Source of the DNA: Actinomycetes bacterium
GTDB lineage: Bacteria; Actinomycetota; Actinomycetes; Actinomycetales; Beutenbergiaceae
Assembly: GCA_021793935.1 (NCBI GenBank)
Contig: JAJYRV010000060.1
Coordinates: 1-9,268 of the forward strand
Direction of reading: 5' to 3'
Length of the DNA: 9,268 nucleotides
In this document: positions 1-6,829 of the stretch, piece after piece
How the letters are laid out: every line of letters begins with the position of its first letter
Position numbering within the stretch: the stretch's first letter is position 1
Position numbers and translations under genes: made by a program
Notes under the pieces: generated by a model
Seen by the model: only the letters and a program-made list of their open reading frames with translations
What the model was told of the DNA's origin: nothing
Database searches by the model: none

Positions 1-1347
1 GAGATCCCCCCGGTCGTAAGGAACGAGGACGTCAACGTGCACGTGCGGCCGCGGCAGAAGGTCGGCGATGCGTTCCCGCAGTTCCTCGATGCCTGACCCC
101 GTGCGCGCGGAGACGACGACGGCGCCTGCCTCGGCGGTACGCAGCCGGGCGATTGCTGCCGGTTCGGCGAGGTCGACCTTATTCAACACCACGAGCTCGG
201 GGATGTCTTCCGTTCCTGGGATGTCGCGCAAGACGTCACGCACCGAGCGGATCTGGCCCTCGGGATCATCGTGGGAGGCGTCGACCACGTGGAGGATGAG
301 GTCGGCGGATGCGACCTCTTCGAGCGTGGAGCGGAACGCCTCGACGAGTTCGGTCGGCAGTTGCCGCACGAAACCGACGGTGTCGGCGATCGTGAACTCG
401 CGCCCATCCTCGGTCCTCGCCCGCCGGACGGTCGGGTCGAGGGTCGCAAAGAGTTCGTTGTCAACGAGCACGCCGGCTCCGGTGAGGCGGTTGAGCAGTG
501 AGGATTTGCCCGCGTTTGTATACCCGGCGATCGCCACGCCCGGCGTTCCCGAGGCCTGGCGGGAGTGCCGGCGGGTTTCCCGCGCCGGGGCCATCGCGGC
601 GATTTCCCGGCGCAGTTTCGCCATTCGGTTCCGGATGCGGCGCCGGTCGAGTTCGATCTTCGTCTCCCCCGGCCCGCGCGAGCCGATCCCTTCGCCACCG
701 GCGGCTTGGCCACCGGCCTGCCGGGACATCGATTCCCCCCAGCCTCGCAGGCGCGGGAGGAGGTACTCCAGCTGCGCAAGCTCGACTTGGGCTTTGCCTT
801 CCTTGGATTTCGCGTGCTGGGCGAAAATGTCGAGGATGAGGGCGGTGCGGTCAATCACCTTCACCTTCACCACATCTTCGAGTCCGCGGCGCTGGGAAGG
901 CGCGAGTTCGGTGTCAACGATGACGGTGTCCGCTCCGGTAGCGGCGACGAGATCGGCGAGTTCCCTCGCCTTTCCCGATCCCAGGTACGTAGCCGCGTCG
1001 GGGGCCTGGCGGCGCTGGAGCACCCCATCGAGCACGGTTGACCCGGCAGTTTCGGCGAGTGCCGCAAGTTCATGGAGGGAACGCTCCGCCGCCTCGGGGG
1101 CACCGGAGGTGAAGATCCCGGCGAGGATCACCCGTTCGAGGCGGAGCTGCCGGTTCTCTACTTCGTGAACGTCGTGGAGTTCGGTACTCAGGCCCCGCAC
1201 ACGCCGGAGCGCCGCGCGCTCCTCGAGGTGGAACTCATCGCCTTCGTGTTCGCCTTCGGTCTCACCGTCTTGCAACGCGGAGCCGGCGCGCGCGAGGATC
1301 CTCGCCACGAGTTCATCGGCGCGGTTATCAGTGTGGGGAGTGGTCAT
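1..1347 (-). CDS. hflX: GTPase HflX (3' end beyond left edge)
   Basis: Ribosome-associated GTPase; family members bind 50S subunits and split stalled or stressed ribosomes in the cytoplasm. I read the frame directly from the minus strand: it starts at ATG 1347 and stays open for 449 codons to the left edge, so the C-terminus is missing. The N-terminal HflX domain fills about residues 60-230 and contains the Gly-rich stretch GGEGIGSRGPGETKIE, followed by an Arg-rich helical linker. The G domain shows G1 GYTNAGKS (residues 275-282), G2 around TLDPT (302-306), G3 DTVGF (322-326), G4 NKVD (389-392) and a G5-like SAR. An acidic extension of about 55 residues precedes the family core. An AAGGA at 1352-1356 lies only 4 bases before the ATG. 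The gene is divergent from the methyltransferase gene. Family assignment is secure. Confidence 0.96.
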   Translation of the reverse strand, partial: MTTPHTDNRADELVARILARAGSALQDGETEGEHEGDEFHLEERAALRRVRGLSTELHDVHEVENRQLRLERVILAGIFTSGAPEAAERSLHELAALAETAGSTVLDGVLQRRQAPDAATYLGSGKARELADLVAATGADTVIVDTELAPSQRRGLEDVVKVKVIDRTALILDIFAQHAKSKEGKAQVELAQLEYLLPRLRGWGESMSRQAGGQAAGGEGIGSRGPGETKIELDRRRIRNRMAKLRREIAAMAPARETRRHSRQASGTPGVAIAGYTNAGKSSLLNRLTGAGVLVDNELFATLDPTVRRARTEDGREFTIADTVGFVRQLPTELVEAFRSTLEEVASADLILHVVDASHDDPEGQIRSVRDVLRDIPGTEDIPELVVLNKVDLAEPAAIARLRTAEAGAVVVSARTGSGIEELRERIADLLPRPHVHVDVLVPYDRGDL

Positions 1348-1428
1348 CGGGTCCTTATCTGTAGGTGATATCTCCACTCTCCCATGGCCGTTCCCGCCTG
1401 ACCAGTGATTTTCGCTTCTCTGGGCGCG

Positions 1429-1434
1429 TAAACT
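1429..1434 (+). promoter_or_regulatory. Candidate -10 hexamer for a leaderless methyltransferase mRNA
   Basis: TAAACT fits the actinobacterial -10 pattern TANNNT and ends 7 bases before the GTG at 1442, which puts the expected transcription start at or next to the first base of the start codon. No Shine-Dalgarno-like purine run lies in the 20 bases upstream. A weak -35 (TGATTT, 1406-1411) sits 17 bases upstream. The opposite strand reads TAGTTT over 1430-1435, so the same bases could also serve a divergent hflX promoter; that part is speculative. Confidence 0.55.
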
Positions 1435-1441
1435 AGCGCCC

Positions 1442-2050
1442 GTGCCTCACTATTTCAGCCCCGATGCCGACGCCACCGCCTCCCGCGCGAAGGAGAAGCG
1501 GATCACGCTTCGTACCGAGCCGTTCACGGTAATGATGGACCGGGGAGTGTTCTCCGGGGAAAAGGTGGATCCCGGCACGAAAGTACTCCTCGAACTCGTG
1601 CCCGATCCGGTGGGCGCAGGCACCGCTGTCGATGTCGGTTGCGGGTGGGGGCCGATCACGATGGCGCTTGCCTCGGCGCTCCCGGACGCGCGGGTCATCG
1701 GGGTGGACGTCAATCCCCGCGCTGTGGAGCTCACGCGTGAAAACCTCGCCCGCAATGGCCTCACCGGCGAGGCTCACCTCGTCGAGGACCTGCTCGGCGT
1801 CGAACCCGACCTCACCTGCGACGTCATCTGGTCCAATCCGCCGATCCGAGTGGGAAAGAACGTCCTGCACGAGATCATGCGCACGTGGCTGCCCCGCCTG
1901 TCCCCCGGCGGGGTCGCCTACCTCGTCGTCAACAAGAACCTCGGCGGCGATTCGCTGCACAAGTGGATTGAGCGGGAACTGGGCTTCGAGGTAGAACGAG
2001 TGGGCAGCCGCCAGGGCTTCCGGGTCCTCGCCGTCACCCCCACCAGTTGA
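1442..2050 (+). CDS. Class I SAM-dependent methyltransferase, RsmC-like
   Basis: 202-residue cytoplasmic methyltransferase of the small-domain (MTS, RsmC/RlmG-like) type. SAM-binding motif I is VDVGCGWG (residues 63-70), the acidic ribose-binding residue is in GVDVNP (87-92), and motif IV is SNPPIR (131-136). The NPP signature is typical of enzymes that methylate an exocyclic or ring nitrogen, here probably guanine N2 in rRNA by analogy with RsmC. The protein has about the length of the catalytic half of E. coli RsmC, without its N-terminal pseudo-MTase domain, as is common in actinobacteria. The GTG at 1442 is chosen because the conserved-looking MPHYFS begins there and a -10 box sits 7 bases upstream, suggesting leaderless translation. 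The last 17 bases overlap the 3' end of the convergent dapF-like gene. The exact substrate cannot be told from sequence. Confidence 0.9.
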   Translation: MPHYFSPDADATASRAKEKRITLRTEPFTVMMDRGVFSGEKVDPGTKVLLELVPDPVGAGTAVDVGCGWGPITMALASALPDARVIGVDVNPRAVELTRENLARNGLTGEAHLVEDLLGVEPDLTCDVIWSNPPIRVGKNVLHEIMRTWLPRLSPGGVAYLVVNKNLGGDSLHKWIERELGFEVERVGSRQGFRVLAVTPTS

Positions 2051-2855
2051 TCTCCGCAAAAATCTGCGCCTCCGCCGCGGCGAGGGCGTGTTCGCCGAGA
2101 ACGACGCGGGTATTCCCTCCGCCGAAGACCGCGATCCATTCCGTCGCAGCCCCCTCCCCGAGCCACGTGCGGGCGGCGGCGCCGGCGGCGATCGCGAGGG
2201 TGTCGGCGGAGAACATCTCCCCCGCTTGGAAGTCGAAGCCACGCACTTGCACCGCGCCGATCCGTTCGGTTCCGATGACCGTGCCCGCCTCTCCGGTGAG
2301 GTCGACCTCCCGTTCCCCCATGATCGTCGTAGCGGCGACGAGGTCGGCGGTAGGTTCCGCGCGGGGCGGGGTGTGGAAGTCGACGTCCGTGAGTTCGGCC
2401 GCGGAGGCGAGCGCAGCGACGGCGATGGTGCGCCCGCCCAGGCGGATGCGAAGCGCCGGGCGCGGATCGGTGAGGCCGGTGAGGTGCAGGACCGAATCGT
2501 GACCTTCGGCGCGGGCGGGTTCCCCTCCGGCGAGGGACCACGGGCCGTGGTTGATAAGGTATTCCTCCCCTTCGCGCCGCACCTGCATTTCCATCCCGTC
2601 GATGAAGAAGTCCCAGGACGTTCGCGACGTCGCCTGCGCATGCAGGTGTGCCGCAGCGAGGCGCACGGCGGCAGAGGGCGGGGAGATTTCCCCGTCGGGG
2701 GTGAAGGCGCGGGGGTGCTCGTCGACCGCGACGAACAGGTCCGCCCCAACACCCCGCACCGGTTCCAATGCCGCCGCGATTTTCTCCTGCGTGGGCGGCC
2801 CTCCGGGATGTATGAGGGCGGTGGTGCCAGCGCTCATTCCTTTAAAGAGTTTCAT
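2034..2855 (-). CDS. dapF: DapF-like protein lacking catalytic cysteines (probable pseudoenzyme)
   Basis: 273-residue protein at the usual actinobacterial dapF position, directly after miaA. Diaminopimelate epimerase converts LL-DAP to meso-DAP with two cysteines. By eye this protein follows the family: start MKLFKG, GVGAD (residues 35-39; family GxGADG), DG (54-55) followed after six residues by the first active site, and a C-terminal GGG before a beta strand (245-247). The first catalytic Cys is replaced by Ser61 with the following GNG reduced to AA, the second by about Ala217 in EMFSADT (family ETxACGT), the N-terminal Asn-Asp pair by Thr-Thr, and the GNPH motif is not found. There is no cysteine anywhere. 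ATG 2855 is preferred over an upstream in-frame TTG (2864) because it matches the family N-terminus. The gene overlaps the miaA end by 14 bases, implying translational coupling. DapF activity is unlikely; the present role is unknown. Confidence 0.8.
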   Translation of the reverse strand: MKLFKGMSAGTTALIHPGGPPTQEKIAAALEPVRGVGADLFVAVDEHPRAFTPDGEISPPSAAVRLAAAHLHAQATSRTSWDFFIDGMEMQVRREGEEYLINHGPWSLAGGEPARAEGHDSVLHLTGLTDPRPALRIRLGGRTIAVAALASAAELTDVDFHTPPRAEPTADLVAATTIMGEREVDLTGEAGTVIGTERIGAVQVRGFDFQAGEMFSADTLAIAAGAAARTWLGEGAATEWIAVFGGGNTRVVLGEHALAAAEAQIFAEINWWG

Positions 2856-3723
2856 TCTGCCCAATCCACGTGATCCGGTTATCCCGTTTGAACCATTTTC
2901 GTTGTCGGCGCGCGAGCTGCCGCGTCGCGAGCGCTACTTGCTCGATCGCTTCGGCCCGGGTGCAGCGGCCGGCGATGACGTCGATCGCCTGCTGGTAACC
3001 AACGGCCCTCGAGGCCGTCTTGCCCTCGGCGAGTCCGCGACCTAAGAGCGCCTCGGTCTCCTCCACGAGCCCGCGGGTGAACATCTCCCTCGCGCGGGCA
3101 TTGATCCGCGCGTCAAGTGCCGCCCCGTCGACGTCGATCCCGACCGCCACGGTGGGGTACACGTACGTCGGGTCGGGTAAGGAGGCGGTGAACGGGGCCC
3201 CGGTGAGTTCGATGACCTCGAGCGCCCGCACGATCCGGCGGGTGTTCGCCCGGTCAATCTGGGCCGCGGCTTCGGGATCACGCCGGGCCAGCTCGTCGTG
3301 GAGCAGTCCGGGCCCGATCTGTTCCGCCCGCTCCATCAGGCGCGCGCGCACCTCGGGGTCGGTTGCGGGGAACTCGAAGTGCTCCAACACCGCCCGCACG
3401 TACAGTCCGCTGCCGCCCACGAGGATCGCCCGCTTCCCCGCGGCGCGGATCTGCTCGATGTCCGCTCGCGCGGCCCGTTGATAGGCCGCCACGGACGCCT
3501 CTTCGGTGACGTCCAGGACGTCGAGTTGATGGTGCGGGATCCCCCGGCGTGCGTCGGGGGGAACCTTCGCAGTGCCGATATCCATGCCCCGATACAGCTG
3601 CATCGCATCGGCGTTGACGATTTCCGAAGGCTCCCGCTCGGCGAGGTCGAGGGCGAGGTCGGATTTACCCGTGGCGGTCGGGCCGACGACGGCGATGACC
3701 GCCCCGCGCGGAGCCTCGATCAT
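2842..3723 (-). CDS. miaA: tRNA dimethylallyltransferase MiaA
   Basis: Transfers the dimethylallyl group of DMAPP to N6 of A37 in tRNAs reading UNN codons, producing i6A, the substrate of MiaB. The protein has 293 residues, normal for the family. Visible motifs: P-loop GPTATGKS (14-21), the [16 protein letters not shown] segment (38-53) holding the catalytic Asp (39) of the family DSxQ motif with Ala in place of Ser, [10 protein letters not shown] (62-71), [13 protein letters not shown] (101-113), RRIVRALEV (162-170) and a basic C-terminal tail ending KRDNRITWI. The frame is open further upstream, but ATG 3723 is chosen because it forms an ATGA overlap with the miaB stop and places the P-loop at the usual distance from the N-terminus. 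Its 3' end overlaps the dapF-like gene, so the three minus-strand genes appear co-transcribed and coupled. Confidence 0.97.
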   Translation of the reverse strand: MIEAPRGAVIAVVGPTATGKSDLALDLAEREPSEIVNADAMQLYRGMDIGTAKVPPDARRGIPHHQLDVLDVTEEASVAAYQRAARADIEQIRAAGKRAILVGGSGLYVRAVLEHFEFPATDPEVRARLMERAEQIGPGLLHDELARRDPEAAAQIDRANTRRIVRALEVIELTGAPFTASLPDPTYVYPTVAVGIDVDGAALDARINARAREMFTRGLVEETEALLGRGLAEGKTASRAVGYQQAIDVIAGRCTRAEAIEQVALATRQLARRQRKWFKRDNRITWIGQNETL

Positions 3724-5225
3724 GGGACTCGCAGTGAGGGGATGCCCAGCGACACCGCGGTCGGGCTTTCCGGCGGTGCCGCTTGGGCGCGCTGCCACGC
3801 GTCGCCGCCGGGGGTGCGCCGCCACGTGAAGTCGGCGGCGTCTGCGATGAGGTGGTGGGAGGCAGCGCCGGTGATCGTCGTCGTCACCATGTCACCCGGG
3901 CGAGGTCGATCCACTTCGGGGAGTTCGGCGATGTGGGCGGGCACCCCGATGTGGACGAGTCGGTTATCCCGGGCGCGCCCGGTGATCCGCGCAGTCGCGT
4001 CGTCCTTGCGGCCCTGGGAATCGGCGAGCATCACCTCGACCGTGCGCCCGATCTGCTTCACGTTCTCTTCCTCCGAGATGCGCTGCTGGAGGGCGAGGAG
4101 GCGCCCATAGCGCTCGGCGACGACGTCGGCGGGCACCTGGTCGGGCATGGTCGCCGCGGGTGTGCCGGGGCGCGGAGAGTATTGAAACGTGAAGGCCGAA
4201 GAGAAGCGGGAGGCCTCAACGACGTCGAGGGTGGCCTGGAAATCCTCTTCCGTCTCGCCGGGGAAACCGACGATGATATCGGTGGTGATCGCGGCGTGCG
4301 GGATGCGTTCCCGTACCTTGTCAAGGATGCCGAGGAACTTCTTCGATCGGTAGGAGCGTCGCATTGCTCGCAGCACGGCGTCGGAGCCCGACTGCAGCGG
4401 CATGTGCAGGCTCGGCATCACCGTCGGGGTCTGTGCCATCGCCTCGATGACGTCGTCGGTGAATGCCGCCGGGTGCGGGGAGGTGAACCGGATGCGTTCC
4501 AATCCCTCGATCGCTCCGCAGGCACGAAGGAGCTTGGCGAACGCTCCCCGATCCCCGAAACCCACGCCGTAGGAGTTGACGTTCTGCCCCAGCAGCGTCA
4601 CTTCAACCGCGCCCTGGGCGACGACGGCCTCCACTTCGGCGAGCACGTCACCCGGGCGGCGGTCGCGTTCCTTGCCGCGCAACGAGGGCACGATGCAGAA
4701 CGTGCACGTGTTGTTACACCCCACCGAAATGGAGACCCACGCGGCGTAGGCGCTGTCGCGGCGGGTGGGCAACGTGGAGGGGAAGGTCTTCAGCGCCTCC
4801 TCGATCTCCACCTGGGCCTCACCGTTGTGGCGGGCCCGTTCGAGGAGTACCGGCAGCACGTCGATGTTGTGGGTGCCGAAGACGACATCGACGTAGGGGG
4901 CGCGGTCGACGATGCCGTTGCGGTCCTGCTGCGCCAGGCAGCCGCCGACGGCGATCTGCATTCCCGGGCGTTGCTGCTTCAGCGAGGCGAGCTGGCCGAG
5001 GTTTCCATAGAGGCGGTCGGAGGCGTTCTCCCGTACCGCGCAAGTATTGATGACGACGACGTCCGCGCCGGCCGCTTCGTCCATCAACCCGCCCGCGCCG
5101 ACGGTGTTCGCTTCCACGTACCCCGCCTCCAGAAGCAGGCCCTTCATCCGTTCAGAGTCGTGGACGTTCATCTGGCAGCCGAGGGTACGCACCATGTACG
5201 TGCGTGGTGTTTCTGTGGCAGTCAC
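3720..5225 (-). CDS. miaB: tRNA-2-methylthio-N6-dimethylallyladenosine synthase MiaB
   Basis: Radical-SAM methylthiotransferase that converts i6A37 made by MiaA into ms2i6A37. The 501-residue product has the three-domain order of the family. The UPF0004 domain carries cysteines at 17 (TLGCQMN), 62 (INTCAVREN) and 96 (GGCLAQ) that hold the auxiliary 4Fe-4S cluster. The radical-SAM domain has CNNTCTFC (C170, C174, C177). A TRAM domain for RNA binding spans roughly residues 410-475. A short Gly-rich insertion (about residues 41-52) precedes the second cysteine strand. GTG 5225 is chosen because the open frame further upstream lacks family character. The clear AAGGAAGG (5239-5246) lies 13 bases from that GTG, longer than usual; an in-frame ATT at 5234 would sit 4 bases from it, so the exact start is uncertain. 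First gene of the miaB-miaA-dapF-like cluster. Confidence 0.96.
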   Translation of the reverse strand: MTATETPRTYMVRTLGCQMNVHDSERMKGLLLEAGYVEANTVGAGGLMDEAAGADVVVINTCAVRENASDRLYGNLGQLASLKQQRPGMQIAVGGCLAQQDRNGIVDRAPYVDVVFGTHNIDVLPVLLERARHNGEAQVEIEEALKTFPSTLPTRRDSAYAAWVSISVGCNNTCTFCIVPSLRGKERDRRPGDVLAEVEAVVAQGAVEVTLLGQNVNSYGVGFGDRGAFAKLLRACGAIEGLERIRFTSPHPAAFTDDVIEAMAQTPTVMPSLHMPLQSGSDAVLRAMRRSYRSKKFLGILDKVRERIPHAAITTDIIVGFPGETEEDFQATLDVVEASRFSSAFTFQYSPRPGTPAATMPDQVPADVVAERYGRLLALQQRISEEENVKQIGRTVEVMLADSQGRKDDATARITGRARDNRLVHIGVPAHIAELPEVDRPRPGDMVTTTITGAASHHLIADAADFTWRRTPGGDAWQRAQAAPPESPTAVSLGIPSLRVP

Positions 5226-5304
5226 ACCCCGAATGTTACCTTCCTTGAAAACACGTCGCTCCCCCGCACCTGCCTTCGGGCACGAGGCCATATCAATGCA
5301 CCCG

Positions 5305-5327
5305 CGCTCCGATTAGAATCGGGAGCG
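5305..5327. repeat. Near-perfect palindrome overlapping a TAGAAT box
   Basis: Left arm CGCTCCGATT (5305-5314) and right arm AATCGGGAGCG (5317-5327) are complementary apart from one extra G in the right arm, with a 2-base centre. The centre contains TAGAAT (5314-5319), a good actinobacterial -10 hexamer on the plus strand. It could be an operator laid over a promoter. It lacks a T-run, and lies about 80-100 bases upstream of the miaB start, so a miaB-related terminator is unlikely. Confidence 0.45.
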
Positions 5328-5354
5328 TTGAGAGGCACATCTCACACAGGTTGC

Positions 5355-5385
5355 GTCACATTTTGATCACGGCTGTGACATTTCG
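5355..5385. repeat. GTCACA/TGTGAC inverted repeat with embedded direct repeats, candidate operator
   Basis: GTCACA (5355-5360) and TGTGAC (5374-5379) form a 6-base inverted repeat with a 13-base spacer. The same segment holds two direct copies of GTSACATTTYG, starting at 5355 and 5375, exactly 20 bases apart (nearly two helical turns). It sits 20-50 bases upstream of the TAGGAT -10 candidate of the binding-protein gene, where an activator or repressor of a sugar operon would bind. The arms are the reverse arrangement of the CRP/GlxR half-sites (TGTGA-N6-TCACA), so a CRP-type site is not implied. Confidence 0.45.
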
Positions 5386-5404
5386 TGCAAACGTGGTGCA
5401 TCGT

Positions 5405-5410
5405 TAGGAT
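5405..5410 (+). promoter_or_regulatory. Candidate -10 box of the sugar ABC operon
   Basis: TAGGAT fits TANNNT and would start transcription near 5417, giving a leader of about 39 bases before the ATG at 5456. The -35 region (around 5382-5387) is poor, which would be consistent with an activator-dependent promoter. The operon's ribosome-binding site AAAGGAG (5442-5448) follows with a 7-base spacer. Confidence 0.45.
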
Positions 5411-5455
5411 TATCGATGGCGAATACTGACGCCTTCAGGACAAAGGAGTTGAAGC

Positions 5456-6736
5456 ATGCGACGTAGTACCGCGTTGGCAGGTCTCGCGGCAGCGAGCCTC
5501 GTTCTTGCTGCCTGTGGCGGCGGCAACGAAGGCGGCGGCGAAGATTCGGGCGGCGGCGGAGGCGATTCCGCCAGCGAGGTTGAAGTATTCACCTGGTGGG
5601 CGGCCGGATCGGAACTCACCGGCCTGGAAGCGCTCGAAGAGGTTTTCGCCGAGCAGCACCCGGACACGAAGTTCATCAACGGGGCGGTCGCCGGTGGCGC
5701 GGGTTCGGCAGCGAAGGATCTGCTGCAGACCCGGCTGCAGTCCGGCAACCCACCCGACACGTTCCAGGCCCACGCTGGCATGGAGCTCAAAGACTATATC
5801 GATGCGGGCCAGCTCGAGGATGTTTCGGATCTGTATGAAGAGTTCGGGCTCACCGACGCCTTCCCTGATGACCTCATTGATCTCCTCACGGTTGAAGGGG
5901 CGATCTACTCGATCCCCTCAAACATCCACCGTTCCAACGTCGTGTGGGCGAACCCGGACGTCCTTGACGAAGCGGGGGTCGATCCCGACGCCCGACCGGA
6001 GACGATCGACGATTGGATCGCAGACCTTCAGAAGGTCGAAGACTCCGGCGCCGTCGCTCTCTCGGTCGCCGCGCCGTGGACCCAGGTGCACCTGTTCGAA
6101 ACGGTGCTCATGGCCGATTTGGGTGCCGACGGGTACAACGGGTTGTGGAGCGGCGAGACCGACTGGTCGAGCCCGGACGTCACCACCGCGCTCGAGCACT
6201 TCGAAACGCTCATGGACTTCACGAACACCGACCGCGACGGGCTCGACTGGCCCGACTCCACGCAGATGGTGATCGACGGCGAAGCCGGTTACAACGTCAT
6301 GGGCGACTGGGCGGTCGCGTTGTTCGAGGAGAACGACGTCGAACGCGGCAGCGGGTTCATCGACTTCCCCGTGCCCGGCACCGAGGGCCAGTTCGGATTC
6401 CTCGCCGACTCCTTCACCCTCCCCGTCGGGGCACCGCACCCCGATGGTGCGAAGGCGTGGCTGGACACGATCGGCTCCCTCGACGGGCAGGTCGCCTTCA
6501 ACAAGGCCAAGGGGTCGATCCCCGCACGCACCGACGCCGATCCGGAGGAGTTCTCCGAATATCAGCAGAGCGCGATCGAGTCCTATGCCTCGGATGACAT
6601 CGTCGCCTCCCTCGCCCATGGCGCAGCTGCGTCCGTCACCGTGCTCAACGGGGTCGAGAACGCAATCTCGAAGTTCACCTCCGGCGGATCGGACGTCTCC
6701 ACGCTGCAAGAGGAGCTCGTCGCCGCGGTCGAGTAA
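5456..6736 (+). CDS. Carbohydrate ABC transporter substrate-binding lipoprotein
   Basis: Extracellular solute-binding protein (family 1, CUT1 type) that captures a sugar and delivers it to the two permeases downstream. The 426-residue precursor starts with a lipoprotein signal peptide, two Arg then a hydrophobic stretch ending in lipobox LAAC with Cys20 as the lipid anchor, followed by a flexible Gly/Ser/acidic linker to about residue 40. The mature domain begins EVEVFTWWAAGSE. The segments LQSGNPPDTFQ (94-104) and NIHRSNVVWANPDVL (156-170) resemble the glucose/mannose-binding proteins of the GtsA type, so a glucose-like monosaccharide is a reasonable but unproven ligand. ATG 5456 is supported by AAAGGAG 7 bases upstream. 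First gene of a three-gene operon; a stem-loop separates it from the permease genes. Confidence 0.93.
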   Translation: MRRSTALAGLAAASLVLAACGGGNEGGGEDSGGGGGDSASEVEVFTWWAAGSELTGLEALEEVFAEQHPDTKFINGAVAGGAGSAAKDLLQTRLQSGNPPDTFQAHAGMELKDYIDAGQLEDVSDLYEEFGLTDAFPDDLIDLLTVEGAIYSIPSNIHRSNVVWANPDVLDEAGVDPDARPETIDDWIADLQKVEDSGAVALSVAAPWTQVHLFETVLMADLGADGYNGLWSGETDWSSPDVTTALEHFETLMDFTNTDRDGLDWPDSTQMVIDGEAGYNVMGDWAVALFEENDVERGSGFIDFPVPGTEGQFGFLADSFTLPVGAPHPDGAKAWLDTIGSLDGQVAFNKAKGSIPARTDADPEEFSEYQQSAIESYASDDIVASLAHGAAASVTVLNGVENAISKFTSGGSDVSTLQEELVAAVE

Positions 6737-6753
6737 AACCACGCACACGGCCT

Positions 6754-6785
6754 AGCGGTGCGGGGGGATGCGTCCCCGCACCGCT
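6754..6785 (+). other. Intra-operon stem-loop between binding-protein and permease genes
   Basis: A perfect 12-base inverted repeat, AGCGGTGCGGGG (6754-6765) and CCCCGCACCGCT (6774-6785), with an 8-base loop. It lies 17 bases after the stop of the binding-protein gene and 44 bases before the permease ATG. There is no T-run after it. A very stable GC-rich hairpin here would fit 3'-end protection of the binding-protein mRNA or partial termination, the usual way such operons make more binding protein than permease. The mechanism is inference; the structure is seen. Confidence 0.8.
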
Positions 6786-6829
6786 CGTGCCGATGCTGAC
6801 CGGACCACTGCAGCCAGGAGGGCGGGGAA

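Larger units (their letters stand above)
5226..5455. promoter_or_regulatory. Divergent regulatory region between miaB and the sugar ABC operon
   Basis: This 230-bp gap is the only sizeable non-coding stretch and must hold the promoters of both divergent units. On the plus strand I see two TANNNT -10 candidates, TAGAAT (5314-5319) and TAGGAT (5405-5410), and two sets of repeats listed separately. On the minus strand only the miaB ribosome-binding site (5239-5246) is clear; I see no convincing miaB promoter. Confidence 0.6.

Noticed and set aside
183..854. A 223-codon minus-strand frame inside hflX
   Set aside because: Out of frame with the HflX G1-G4 motifs; Ser/Pro/Arg-rich translation typical of a shifted frame.
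68..1168. A 366-codon plus-strand open frame opposite hflX
   Set aside because: Ser/Arg-rich shadow of hflX, whose full set of GTPase motifs lies on the other strand.
1348..1441. A LexA (SOS) box between hflX and the methyltransferase, given the SOS neighbourhood
   Set aside because: I find no CGAAC-N4-GTTCG-like sequence in this gap.
1433..2752. A 439-codon minus-strand open frame crossing both the methyltransferase and the dapF-like region
   Set aside because: It runs antisense to the methyltransferase and in another frame of the dapF-like gene, with Arg/Pro/Ser-rich composition. The dapF-like frame, not this one, carries GVGAD and the coupling to miaA.
3783..5366. A 527-codon plus-strand open frame lying opposite nearly all of miaB
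   Set aside because: Long antisense frames are expected in high-GC coding DNA. Its product is low in recognisable structure, rich in Arg/Gly/His/Asp, and matches no family I know, while the opposite strand encodes an unmistakable MiaB.
5355..5385. A CRP/GlxR-type binding site
   Set aside because: The half-sites are in the opposite arrangement (TCACA first, TGTGA second) and the spacing is wrong for TGTGA-N6-TCACA.
5918..6748. A 276-codon minus-strand open frame opposite the binding-protein gene
   Set aside because: Shadow frame; the plus strand has a ribosome-binding site, lipoprotein signal and binding-protein fold.
6754..6785. The stem-loop as a complete intrinsic terminator ending the operon
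   Set aside because: No T-run follows, and a permease gene with its own AGGAGG begins 44 bases later, so full termination here would silence the importer. Partial termination or mRNA protection is kept as the reading.
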